Shown: positions 36,345 to 45,247 of the stretch, piece by piece | How positions within the stretch are numbered: position 1 is the first letter of the stretch | How the letters are laid out: each line of letters begins with the position of its first letter | Assembly (NCBI GenBank): GCA_965216105.1 | Contig: OZ244147.1 | Coordinates: 2,356,001-2,420,000 of the forward strand | Source of the DNA: JAALLB01 sp017643495 | GTDB taxonomy: Bacteria; Pseudomonadota; Alphaproteobacteria; Rhizobiales; Rhizobiaceae | Direction: 5' to 3' | DNA length: 64,000 bases | Program-made: the position numbers and the translations under genes | Notes under the pieces: model-generated | Database searches by the model: none | Told to the model about the DNA's origin: nothing | What the model saw: the letters and a program-made list of their open reading frames with translations, nothing else

Positions 36345-38753
36345 TCAGAACTCTTCCCAGTCCGTATCAGTATCAAGCGCCAGTGCGGTGTTACCGCTAA
36401 CCATCGGTGTTTTCCTGGGCGCTTCTACCTTGGCCTCAGGCACAGTGTTTACAACAGGCTTGGGCACGGATGACTTTGTGTCTTCAGCAGGAATACTCCT
36501 ATCAGCTTCGCCAGCAACCATTGCAGCACCCGTCTTGAACATCGCAACCAGAGCGTTCAGTTCGCGGACTTCTTCTGCCATCTTGTGGGTTACTGCGGTC
36601 GACTCCTCAACCATTGCAGCATTTTGCTGGGTTGCCTGGTCCATCTGGTTCACTGCTGTGCTGATTTCCTCGACACCTGTCAATTGTTCGCCGGTTGCCT
36701 GTGCTATTGAGGCGATGCGGCCATTGATACTGGTCACATGTTCGGAAATCTTGCCAAGCGACTCACCGGTCTTGCGTACCAGCCCGACACCGTTTGCCAC
36801 CTGCTCTGATGAAGCGTTTATCAACGCCTGGATTTCCTTGGCTGCATTTGCAGAGCGTTGGGCAAGTTCACGAACTTCCTGCGCAACAACTGCAAACCCT
36901 TGACCGGCCTCACCTGCGCGAGCCGCTTCAACGCCGGCATTCAACGCCAGAAGGTTTGTCTGGAATGCAATTTCATCAATGAGATTCACAATATTGGAGA
37001 TCTCACCTGACGACTTCTCAATGCCAGCCATGGCTTCTACGGCGTCACCGACAATCTTGCTGGATGTATCCGTATCCGTTTGCGCATCCTGCGCCATGTT
37101 CGCGACATCCCTTGCCTGGGACGCAGTTTCCTTGACTGTTGCTGTAATCTCTTCAAGTGCAGAGGAAGATTCCTCCAAAGAGGCAGCTTGTTCCTCTGTT
37201 CTGTGAGACAGGTCATCAGCAGCGGCACGCATTTCTGCAGCATTGTTGTTGATGGACTGCGTATTCTCGGAAATGCTGAGCATGGCATTTCGAAGCTTTT
37301 CAAGCGAAGCATTGAAGTTATGCCTCAATGCATCAAGATCGCCCTCAAACGGCTCTTCAATCAACGCGGTCAAGTCACCATCTGCCAATTGGTCCAATGC
37401 CACTGCAAGACGTTCCATCGTGCTGTGGACGACTGCATTGGCCGCCTCTTTTTCTCGCTCACGCTCTTCGCGCTCCTGTTCACCGGCCTGGCGTTGTTCT
37501 TCCGTACTTACTTCAAGCTGTCTTTTCTCAATGGCAGCATCACGAAAAGCGGAGACAGCCGACACCATCTTGCCGATTTCATCAGTGCGCCCGGCATCCG
37601 ACATCTCGAATTCGGTGTCACCGTCTGCCAGTTTCGACATGCTGTCGACAACCCGGTCAATGGGTTTGGTGATGGTTCGGGCGAAAAGCACTGCGATGCC
37701 AAGGGCAGCAAGGGAAAGTACAATTGCAGCAAGTACAATGCTTTCCCGCATGGCGGCCGCACCTGCATGTGCCTCATCCAGTGAAACCAGGCTCGCGGTT
37801 ACCCAACCGGCTCCCAGAAAATCAACCGATGCAAATGCAACCAGACTTTCCATGTTCCGGTAACCAGACAGTGTGCCTGTTTCAACCTGGCGCCCGTTAA
37901 CAGAAGAAAGCAAACCACTTCTAATCGAGGTTTCGAGAGAATTGTCGCCATCAACAAAGCTGGTATCCGTAATCAGGTAGCCGTTCTTGTTCAGCAAGAG
38001 CGATTCACCGGTCTTTCCAAGCCCCGTCTTGTTACTCATGATTTCCTCTATGCCGGAACTTGGCATCTGGAAAGCAAGAATGGCTACCGGCTTGCCGTTG
38101 AACAGAATGGCGCGCCCGAGGAAAGATGAAGCTGCGCCTTGGGACGGGGCGTATTTTGCGTAGTCCTTGAAAACTATGTCTCCGGGATTTTCCGCGTTCA
38201 GAATTTGCGTGTACATGCTGGCAAGGTCGGTACCTTTCCATTGGCCAGAAGCAAGATTTGTTGCGTAATCAGCCTGTTTGGAAACCGTGTAAATCACGTT
38301 CCCATCGAGATCGATAAGGTAAACATCCTGATAGTCTTGCGCCTCCATGATTTCCCGGAAACGGAGGTGATAACGTTTGTGGATCTTGTCGTATGAATCA
38401 ACATCCGCCGTATCGAGCAAATGCTTGCTGCCAACAGGATTTGGATTGTTCTCGATGTAGCGGGCCTGCAACTCTTGTGCCGGATCCCCCTTTACAGTCA
38501 CATAAACCTTGGCGAAAGCCGCAGCGGCGCTTTGCACATCGCGGCGCGAGGCAGATGCATCGAGATCTTTGCGTATGTTCTCCAGATACGTCTCGATCTG
38601 GCTTCGGCGGCCATCCGCAATCGCGCTCAACTTTTCGTAAGAAAGCTGCGACATGCTGGCAGAGCCAAGATAAAGCGCAGCCCCGCTTGCGAGAGCTATG
38701 GAAATAAAAGTCAGCAAAGTTGCCGCGAGTGGAAGTTTCCTGGAAAGTCGCAT
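36345..38753 (-). CDS. Methyl-accepting chemotaxis protein with Cache domain
   Basis: An 802-residue transmembrane chemoreceptor. TM1 is about 10-30, followed by a large periplasmic region (about 35-325) of double-Cache type (LIDLDGNVIYTVSKQADY; LLNKNGYLITDTS). TM2 is about 335-355, then a HAMP domain, a second HAMP-like segment (LADGDLTALIEEP) and a signalling hairpin with tip FQTNLLALNAGVEAARAGEAG. The C-terminus ends WEEF, like the CheR/CheB-docking pentapeptide NWETF of Tar and Tsr. No che genes are adjacent, so it should feed into a pathway encoded elsewhere. A secreted Cache-like protein is divergent. Confidence 0.95.
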   Translation of the reverse strand: MRLSRKLPLAATLLTFISIALASGAALYLGSASMSQLSYEKLSAIADGRRSQIETYLENIRKDLDASASRRDVQSAAAAFAKVYVTVKGDPAQELQARYIENNPNPVGSKHLLDTADVDSYDKIHKRYHLRFREIMEAQDYQDVYLIDLDGNVIYTVSKQADYATNLASGQWKGTDLASMYTQILNAENPGDIVFKDYAKYAPSQGAASSFLGRAILFNGKPVAILAFQMPSSGIEEIMSNKTGLGKTGESLLLNKNGYLITDTSFVDGDNSLETSIRSGLLSSVNGRQVETGTLSGYRNMESLVAFASVDFLGAGWVTASLVSLDEAHAGAAAMRESIVLAAIVLSLAALGIAVLFARTITKPIDRVVDSMSKLADGDTEFEMSDAGRTDEIGKMVSAVSAFRDAAIEKRQLEVSTEEQRQAGEQEREEREREKEAANAVVHSTMERLAVALDQLADGDLTALIEEPFEGDLDALRHNFNASLEKLRNAMLSISENTQSINNNAAEMRAAADDLSHRTEEQAASLEESSSALEEITATVKETASQARDVANMAQDAQTDTDTSSKIVGDAVEAMAGIEKSSGEISNIVNLIDEIAFQTNLLALNAGVEAARAGEAGQGFAVVAQEVRELAQRSANAAKEIQALINASSEQVANGVGLVRKTGESLGKISEHVTSINGRIASIAQATGEQLTGVEEISTAVNQMDQATQQNAAMVEESTAVTHKMAEEVRELNALVAMFKTGAAMVAGEADRSIPAEDTKSSVPKPVVNTVPEAKVEAPRKTPMVSGNTALALDTDTDWEEF

Positions 38754-38992
38754 GATCGTCCTGGTGAGCTGATTGGGAAATACAGTCGGCGATTATCAAG
38801 GCGTCATGCCAACCCAGATCCGGGTATCGTGCCGAACGACAGTTTAGCGGGATATATGGTTAAGAAACCGTTGCCCCGACTATGGCTTTCTAACAAGGAA
38901 TTCTTGCGCAAACCTGCATTATCGACAGTAAGCCTGATGCAAGAAACAGGATTTATGTTCCGGAACAGATTTTATCCCAGAGGAGAAATATA

Positions 38993-39577
38993 GTGAGAAA
39001 AAAAATCATAACAGCTTCAGTCCTGCTTGCTTCAACACTGGCTGTGGCCATGCCAGTGGCGGCTGAAGAACCACATGTTGCACCGATCAAGGAATATGTG
39101 GAACTGGATGTAAAAAACTGGCTTTCCGATCCAACGATAATCGCGGCGATCAAGGCTCAGAATGAAAAGCATGCGTCACTTTCCGAAGAGGAAATTGTTG
39201 CACTCGACAATCAATGGCGTGAGCAAGCCGGTGCAGACAGCAAGCCAATGATCGATGAATTGTTGAGCCGTGATGTTTCAAAACTGCTCATGGAAAAACA
39301 GGAAGCTTCTACAGGGCTTATTTCCGAAGCTTTCATCATGGATTCCAAAGGTCTTAATGTCGGCCAAAGTGCAGAGACGTCAGACTATTGGCAAGGTGAT
39401 GAAGACAAGTGGCAAAAAACCTATCTGGTAGGACCGGACGCCATTTTTGTTGACGGCGTGGAAGTTGATGATTCCAGTGGTGCTCTGCAATCCCAGGTGA
39501 GCCTTCCGATAACCGATCCTGATTCAGGCGATGTGATTGGAGCCATAACTCTCGGCATTAACGTCGACTCTCTTTGA
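38993..39577 (+). CDS. Secreted stand-alone PDC/Cache-like protein
   Basis: A 194-residue protein with a clear signal peptide (ends near PVAAEE) and no membrane helix. Residues about 105-190 look like the ligand-binding half of a Cache (PDC) sensor: SEAFIMDSKGLNVGQSAETSDYWQGD followed by beta strands ending in GDVIGAITLGINVDSL. The N-terminal half is helical, as in Cache stems. GTG start with AGGAGA 7 nt upstream; a terminator follows. Being divergent from a Cache chemoreceptor, it may capture a ligand in the periplasm for it, which is inference. Confidence 0.8.
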   Translation: MRKKIITASVLLASTLAVAMPVAAEEPHVAPIKEYVELDVKNWLSDPTIIAAIKAQNEKHASLSEEEIVALDNQWREQAGADSKPMIDELLSRDVSKLLMEKQEASTGLISEAFIMDSKGLNVGQSAETSDYWQGDEDKWQKTYLVGPDAIFVDGVEVDDSSGALQSQVSLPITDPDSGDVIGAITLGINVDSL

Positions 39578-39602
39578 CATCACCAATCGTTTCCATGCTT
39601 TG

Positions 39603-39632
39603 AAAGGCCTCTCCTGCTGGGAGGCCTTTTTT
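39603..39632 (+). terminator. Rho-independent terminator after the Cache-like gene
   Basis: AAAGGCCTC (39603-39611) and GAGGCCTTT (39621-39629) form a perfect stem, with a 9-nt loop and TTT following. It lies 25 bp past the stop codon. Confidence 0.92.
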
Positions 39633-39733
39633 ATTGCCTTCCCTCAATGCATTAACCGCAGCTACAGCTTGTTTCTGTTTGCTTCATGACCTAGGCAGGA
39701 TATCCTGACCAACCGTTATGCTGGAGCAGAAAG

Positions 39734-41197
39734 TTGAAGTTTACATCATTCACTGATGAAGCCTACATCGCGTTGGCCGGTCTTGCCGATTATGCGCATG
39801 ACATGGTCAGCCCAACAATTCGTCTCGGTGTAACAGGTTTGTCCAGGGCGGGGAAAACCGTTTTCATCACATCAATGGTTCATACACTCATACACGGCGG
39901 CAAGCTCCCGATGTTCGAACCGTATTCAGCCAAGCGTATCAAGCGCGCTTATTTACAACCCCAGCCTGACGATGAGATCCCCCGGTTTGCATATGAGAAA
40001 CATGTTGAAACGCTTACCGCAGGCGAAGCCAGAAACTGGCCAAACTCAACAAGCAGGATTTCCCAGCTTCGCCTCACGCTGGAGTTTGAGCCGGAAGGTT
40101 TTTTGGCCCGCAACCTATCAAACGGCAAACTCAACATCGATATAATCGACTACCCGGGTGAATGGTTGCTCGATCTTCCACTGCTTGACCTGACCTATGA
40201 AGAATGGTCCGAACAAACGCTGAATGCAGCCCTGCAGCCACCGCGCAACAAAATCTCCAGGGAATGGCTGGAATACCTGAAGACGCTTGATGCAGATGCC
40301 CCGCAGGATGAAACCCGGGTTCAAGAAGCTGCACGGCTGTTTACTGACTATCTTCGCAAAAGTCGTGAATCCGAATTTGCGCTTTCAACAGTTCCGCCCG
40401 GTCGTTTTCTGATGCCAGGTGACCTGGAGGGCTCACCCTTGATCACCTTCTCCCCGCTAGCCCCGGGCGAATCCGGAGAAGACGGCACACTCCACTCTAT
40501 GATGAAACGCCGGTACAACTCCTATGTAAACCGCGTCGTAAAACCTTTCTTCATCAACCATTTTTCCCGGCTTGACAGGCAGATCGTACTGGTCGACGCG
40601 CTTGCTCCGCTAAATGCAGGGCCGGAAGCTGTCAAAGATCTGAAACACGCGCTCAGCGACATACTCTCATGTTTCCGGCCAGGCCGGACAAGCCTTTTGA
40701 ATGCGTTTCTCGGCAAGAAAATCGACCGAATTCTTTTTGCGGCCACAAAGGCTGACCATCTGCACCATACCAGTCACGACCGGCTAGAGGCTGTACTGAA
40801 CTATCTTGTCGAGGATGCGATGGAAAGAAGTGGAACCAAGGGTGCAGGATTTGATGTTGTTGCGCTTGCTGCAATACGGGCAACAAGAGAAAGTATCGTG
40901 AATGAGGATGGAGAGGATCTCCCGGTTATCATCGGTACGCCAGAAAAAGGGGAGAAGCTTGATGGAACCAGTTATGACGGCAAGGAAGAAATAGCACTCT
41001 TCCCCGGTGACCTTCCTGAGAACCCGAAACGCTCATTTGAACGGAATGAAGATTTGTCGGCAGATCTCGAAACAGGTTTCATGCGGTTTCGGCCACCAGT
41101 TTTGAAAAATGAACGTTCAGGCATACACAGTCCCGTGTTTCCGCATATCCGTCTCGACAAGACACTGAACTTTCTGTTGGGAGACCGTCTGTCATGA
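39734..41197 (+). CDS. ycjX: YcjX family (DUF463) GTP-binding protein
   Basis: A 487-residue P-loop protein of the YcjX family. The nucleotide loop GLSRAGKTVF lies near 36-45, and further family signatures DIIDYPGEWLLDLPLL and ATKADHLH follow. The TTG start has GGAG 7 nt upstream and conserved sequence starts shortly after. It overlaps ycjF by 4 nt. The pair is conserved in proteobacteria and associated with stress regulons, but its molecular role is unclear. Confidence 0.92.
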   Translation: MKFTSFTDEAYIALAGLADYAHDMVSPTIRLGVTGLSRAGKTVFITSMVHTLIHGGKLPMFEPYSAKRIKRAYLQPQPDDEIPRFAYEKHVETLTAGEARNWPNSTSRISQLRLTLEFEPEGFLARNLSNGKLNIDIIDYPGEWLLDLPLLDLTYEEWSEQTLNAALQPPRNKISREWLEYLKTLDADAPQDETRVQEAARLFTDYLRKSRESEFALSTVPPGRFLMPGDLEGSPLITFSPLAPGESGEDGTLHSMMKRRYNSYVNRVVKPFFINHFSRLDRQIVLVDALAPLNAGPEAVKDLKHALSDILSCFRPGRTSLLNAFLGKKIDRILFAATKADHLHHTSHDRLEAVLNYLVEDAMERSGTKGAGFDVVALAAIRATRESIVNEDGEDLPVIIGTPEKGEKLDGTSYDGKEEIALFPGDLPENPKRSFERNEDLSADLETGFMRFRPPVLKNERSGIHSPVFPHIRLDKTLNFLLGDRLS

Positions 41198-42270
41198 GTC
41201 GCAAGCCCACAGCCATTCGAATGAGCAAGAAACCGGAAAGCAAAGGCAAAGCAGGAACCGGGGCAAACACCAAGAAGTCCGGTGATGCGCGAAATATACG
41301 CTCGCCAAAAGCTCTTGCTCCCCCCTTTCCCGATGATCAGGAAGACCTGTTCGACCAGTCACCTTTTATGGACACCGATGACAACCAGCCGCCACCAAAC
41401 CATCTGCCAAGCAGCACCGGTCGCATACGGTGGGCCAGTATTCTCGTTGCATCGCTGATCACGCTTTTCTCGCTTGTTGCCGGTTTCTGGCTCAAAACAA
41501 CAATCGAAGATTTTTTTGCAGTCAATCCGGGGCTGGGTTGGCTTGCAACGGCTCTTGTCGTGGTTGCAGGCGTTGCCCTTCTTGCCCTGATTTTGCGTGA
41601 AATCATTTCTGTCGCCAGACTAAGAAAGCTCTCGGCATTAAGACACGAAACAGAGCAGGGCTTGCTAGGAGCAAAAGAGGCAAAACCGATCATAAAATCG
41701 GTTGTGTCTCTCTATTCAGCCAGGGATGACATGAAATGGCATCTTGATGCCTTGAAGGAATATGATGAGGAAGTACTGAGTGATCCTGACAGGCTGCACT
41801 TGGCAGAACGATTATTGATGCGACCTCTGGATAGCGAAGCTAAACGGATTATTGCATCTAGCGCAAAACGGATATCCCTGATTACAGCCTTAAATCCTTC
41901 GCCGGTTCTCGACATTCTTTTTGTAGGCTTCCAGGTATTGCAGATGCTTCGCAAGGTAATGGCCTTGTACGGCGGGAAACCCGCTCTCGCAGGTGCCATA
42001 AAACTCGTTCGTATGGTTGCAACACATCTGGCCATTACGGGAGGCCTTGCGGTTTCAGATACCATTCTACAGCAATTCATCGGCAAGGGGCTGGCCGGGC
42101 GGCTGTCTGCAAAACTCGGCGAAGGCACTGTAAACGGAATCATGGCCACTCGTATCGGCCTTGCAGCCATCGACCTGTGCCGGCCGATGCCATTTGCTGC
42201 CATTGAAAAACCAAGCCTCAGCGGATTTGTTGGCGAACTGTTCATGGGAAACAGACAGCAAACACCATAA
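41194..42270 (+). CDS. YcjF family (TIGR01620/DUF697) membrane protein
   Basis: A 358-residue inner-membrane protein. A polar N-terminal region (1-85) rich in Lys, Pro and Asp precedes two close membrane helices (about 88-108 and 118-142) and a C-terminal DUF697-like helical domain (about 230-345, with hydrophobic stretches). It matches the TIGR01620 family and follows ycjX with an ATGA overlap. This is the usual partnership; function unknown. Confidence 0.9.
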   Translation: MSRKPTAIRMSKKPESKGKAGTGANTKKSGDARNIRSPKALAPPFPDDQEDLFDQSPFMDTDDNQPPPNHLPSSTGRIRWASILVASLITLFSLVAGFWLKTTIEDFFAVNPGLGWLATALVVVAGVALLALILREIISVARLRKLSALRHETEQGLLGAKEAKPIIKSVVSLYSARDDMKWHLDALKEYDEEVLSDPDRLHLAERLLMRPLDSEAKRIIASSAKRISLITALNPSPVLDILFVGFQVLQMLRKVMALYGGKPALAGAIKLVRMVATHLAITGGLAVSDTILQQFIGKGLAGRLSAKLGEGTVNGIMATRIGLAAIDLCRPMPFAAIEKPSLSGFVGELFMGNRQQTP

Positions 42271-42296
42271 TAACCGGCATGCGCGCAGGCGAGATG

Positions 42297-42824
42297 CTAG
42301 TCTTTTTCAATCACACCGCATGCCACACGCCCGCCAGCTCCGCCAATGGGTTGGCTTACATGGTCGTCCGCATTTTCATGGATAATGAAGGTCGAGCCAT
42401 CTTCATCCAGCAGATTATTGTCTCCCCCGGTCAGTGAAACCATTGTGCTGAAAGCTTCCATTTCACCTGTGCCATCCGCTCCAACAAATATATTCGGAAG
42501 ATCGCCCGGCTCAGGCCCGTCAGGATTCAGCAATCCGTGACCACCATCACTTTTCCCAACATGTCCCTTTGCGCTCTTGTATCCGGTTTTTGCATCGCAC
42601 TCACCATGTCCATGCAAATGCAATCCGTGCTTTCCCGGACTCAAGGACGATACTTTCAAGTGCATCAAGACACCGGTCGGAGCTTGTATCAGGGACGCTT
42701 TTCCAATTTCCGCACCATCGGCATCCAAAATGGTAGCTGAAGCCTTTATGCTGTCTGTTTGTGCAAATACAGGCGAAATGCTGAGTGCCGTAATAACCGC
42801 TGCTGCGAGTGCTGTCCGTTTCAT
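42297..42824 (-). CDS. sodC: Periplasmic Cu-Zn superoxide dismutase
   Basis: A 175-residue protein with signal peptide (MKRTALAAAVITALSISPVFA), chosen from ATG 42824 with GGAGG upstream. Copper ligands H69 and H71 (HLHGHGE), bridging H88 and a later IIHE are present, as are a Cys76 and ACGVI Cys that would make the family disulfide. Zinc ligands H96 and D108 fit, but the expected third His is Glu105 (GPEPGDLPN). The overall similarity is clear; zinc site geometry may differ. Confidence 0.92.
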   Translation of the reverse strand: MKRTALAAAVITALSISPVFAQTDSIKASATILDADGAEIGKASLIQAPTGVLMHLKVSSLSPGKHGLHLHGHGECDAKTGYKSAKGHVGKSDGGHGLLNPDGPEPGDLPNIFVGADGTGEMEAFSTMVSLTGGDNNLLDEDGSTFIIHENADDHVSQPIGGAGGRVACGVIEKD

Positions 42825-42932
42825 GTGACCTCCAATGCAGAAAGACAGTGTTGTCAAATAAGTTCTGCCTGCATTTGGTATAGTTCACCCAAGACCGATG
42901 ACAACCACCGAAGCCTTCACCTTAGATGACAT

Positions 42933-43910
42933 TCATGTAGGCAAAGTGATTGAACCAAACCGCTTTCGGTACTCTACCGGTGACAGACTCAACTTGCCGA
43001 TGAAAGCCCTTCGCAAATTTTGCTCCGTTCGGAATCCGGACAATGCTGCTATCCTTTTCATGTTCCTGTGGCCACCATCAATCATCGCTCGTGCGTGGTC
43101 CAACCGGACACGTTCAACAAACTGGGACGGGCTTTCTTTCAAGTCAGCAACAAAATGCCGGTGGAGTGTCCGGCTTGTCATGTTTGCAATGGCGCTCATG
43201 TCAGAAATTCGCCAGGAACGGGCGGGATCGCTGATGACCATTGAGCAAAGTTCCTCAATGCGCGACTTGGGCGCTGTTTCAAGCCGCAAAGGGTGGGAAT
43301 ACTGACTCTGGTTGCCAGTGCGCTGCATGAACAAAACCAGTTCGCGTGCCACTTCCAATGCAGCATTTCTACCATGATCTTCCTCGAGCACTGACAGGCA
43401 CAGATCAATTCCTGTTGATACCCCGGCTGACGTATATATGTTGCCGTCCCGGGTATAGATGCGATCAAGGTCCCAGTTCACTTTCATGAATTTCTTGCGA
43501 ACCTGATCGCCCCGCGACCAGTGACAAGTCGCCAGCTTCCCGTCAAGAATGCCCATGGCCGCAAGAATGATACTTCCTGAACAGGTAGAGATAATACGCT
43601 TTTGATAGCGGGCCACCCTGACGATACCTTCCATGAATACGGCATCCTCAATCACCTTGTTCACACCAGGCCCTCCTGGAACTATCAGGTCTCCATGTGG
43701 CTGGACACCAGCAAAATCGGTGTTGCAAAGGAGTTCAATACCCGTATCGGTACAAACCCCTCCCCCCTCCATGCTGCACAGATTGATCCTGTAAGCCTTT
43801 TTCTTGAGAATCTTGTTTGCAGAACTGAAAACCTGCAAGGGGCCGGCAATATCCAGAAGCAAGGCCTCCGGATAGGCGACAAGTGTAACGGTTCTTTGCT
43901 GATTTGGCAT
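42933..43910 (-). CDS. GlxA family AraC-type transcriptional regulator
   Basis: About 325 residues. The N-terminal half is a DJ-1/PfpI-like class I amidotransferase fold (LVAYPEALLLDIAGPLQVFS; ISTCSGSIILAAMGIL) with a Cys at the nucleophile-elbow position. The C-terminal half is an AraC double helix-turn-helix (WRISDMSAIANMTSRTLHRHF and RMKRIAALSGFRTEQNLRRAF). The pattern is that of GlxA-type regulators such as those for arginine or betaine use. It is divergent from an MFS transporter gene that it probably regulates. ATG 43910 is chosen over a TTG at 43916. Confidence 0.93.
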   Translation of the reverse strand: MPNQQRTVTLVAYPEALLLDIAGPLQVFSSANKILKKKAYRINLCSMEGGGVCTDTGIELLCNTDFAGVQPHGDLIVPGGPGVNKVIEDAVFMEGIVRVARYQKRIISTCSGSIILAAMGILDGKLATCHWSRGDQVRKKFMKVNWDLDRIYTRDGNIYTSAGVSTGIDLCLSVLEEDHGRNAALEVARELVLFMQRTGNQSQYSHPLRLETAPKSRIEELCSMVISDPARSWRISDMSAIANMTSRTLHRHFVADLKESPSQFVERVRLDHARAMIDGGHRNMKRIAALSGFRTEQNLRRAFIGKLSLSPVEYRKRFGSITLPT

Positions 43911-43920
43911 GCTCAACAGA

Positions 43921-43955
43921 TGTCTGATTTTGATTATAATTTGTCATATCAGACA
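43921..43955. promoter_or_regulatory. Inverted repeat between the glxA-type gene and MFS gene
   Basis: TGTCTGAT (43921-43928) and ATCAGACA (43948-43955) are perfect 8-bp inverted arms 19 nt apart, in the 107-bp divergent promoter region. The arm spacing (27 bp centre to centre) resembles a paired AraC-family site, so it could control one or both genes. AT-rich sequence between the arms could hold a promoter. Confidence 0.55.
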
Positions 43956-44017
43956 AACGGGTTTTGTACTAGACATGAGACGACCAAACAGATTGTGATA
44001 CGAGCCGGAGAAATATC

Positions 44018-45247
44018 GTGACTACCGCACAACCCATGCCATCACGCGCATTCCTGATCATAGTATGCGGGTGCGCCATAGCGTTGCTTGCTTTTGGGCC
44101 AAGGTCCGCAATGGGCTTTTTCCAACAGCCGATCCTTGATGCAACAGGATGGACCAGTACGACTTTCGGTCTCGCGATCGCCATCCAGAACCTTGCATGG
44201 GGCGTCGGGCAACCGGTCTTCGGTGCACTTGCCGACCGCTACGGTGCCTACAAGGCACTGGCCAGTGGCGGTTTGATTTATGCCCTCGGCCTTTACCTCA
44301 TGGGTACTGCCGACATGCCAATTTGGCTGCACCTTGGCGGTGGCGTGCTTGTCGGCCTTGGTGTAGCTGCCGGCTCATTCGGCATTATCCTGTCTGTATT
44401 CGCCCGGAATGTCCCCCCCGAAAAACGCAGCCTTGTTTTCGGAATGGGCACGGCGGCAGGATCAGCCGGTATGTTCTTTTTTTCACCGCTCTCTGTAGGG
44501 CTGATTGAATCCTATGGGTGGTCAAACTCGCTTCTAATTCTCTCTGCCATCATGCTCGTGATTCCGGTTCTGGCAATTCCTCTAAGAGGGAATGCAAGTT
44601 CATCGACAAATACCATTGAGAACATGAACCAGACAATCAGCGAGGCCTTGAAGGAAGCACTCAGTCACAAATCCTACCTTCTTCTGGTTACCGGCTTTTT
44701 TGTCTGCGGCTTCCAGGTTGCGTTCATCACTGCGCACTTTCCGAAGTACATTGCCGATCTGGGAATAGATGTGAAAATTGGCGGCATGACTGTTGCTGCC
44801 TGGGCGATTGCACTTATCGGCCTGTTCAACATCTTCGGGTCCCTTGCCTCGGGCGTGCTGGGACAGAAGTATTCCAAACCCTATCTTCTAAGCCTGATAT
44901 ACCTCGGACGCTCCATTGTTGTGACCGCATTCCTGCTTCTGCCGCAAACCCCGGCAAGTGTCATCATTTTCTCGATCCTGATGGGAATTCTTTGGCTTTC
45001 GACCGTTGCACCGACAAATGCACTAGTCGCCATCATGTTCGGTACAAGGCACTTGGGAATGTTGGGCGGGCTGGTGTTCTTTTCACACCAGATCGGCTCT
45101 TTTCTGGGTGTGTACTATGGGGGGTACCTGCGTGCGACAACGGGCAGCTATGACATTGTCTGGTGGTTTGGCGTAGCGTTGGGCATATTTGCAGCCATTG
45201 TTCACTGGCCAATTCGTGAAGAGGCAGTCCTGCGCCCTAGCGCTTGA
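44018..45247 (+). CDS. MFS transporter
   Basis: A 409-residue major facilitator with about 12 membrane helices. The conserved loop after TM2 reads GALADRYGAYKAL, equivalent to the GxxxDrxGrr motif. The fold, together with MGFFQQPILDATGW near the N-terminus, resembles oxalate/formate-type and monocarboxylate-like MFS carriers, but the substrate cannot be named. GTG start with GGAGA 7 nt upstream. Divergent from the GlxA-type regulator; the 3' end overlaps the convergent thioesterase gene by 11 bp. Confidence 0.92.
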   Translation: MTTAQPMPSRAFLIIVCGCAIALLAFGPRSAMGFFQQPILDATGWTSTTFGLAIAIQNLAWGVGQPVFGALADRYGAYKALASGGLIYALGLYLMGTADMPIWLHLGGGVLVGLGVAAGSFGIILSVFARNVPPEKRSLVFGMGTAAGSAGMFFFSPLSVGLIESYGWSNSLLILSAIMLVIPVLAIPLRGNASSSTNTIENMNQTISEALKEALSHKSYLLLVTGFFVCGFQVAFITAHFPKYIADLGIDVKIGGMTVAAWAIALIGLFNIFGSLASGVLGQKYSKPYLLSLIYLGRSIVVTAFLLLPQTPASVIIFSILMGILWLSTVAPTNALVAIMFGTRHLGMLGGLVFFSHQIGSFLGVYYGGYLRATTGSYDIVWWFGVALGIFAAIVHWPIREEAVLRPSA

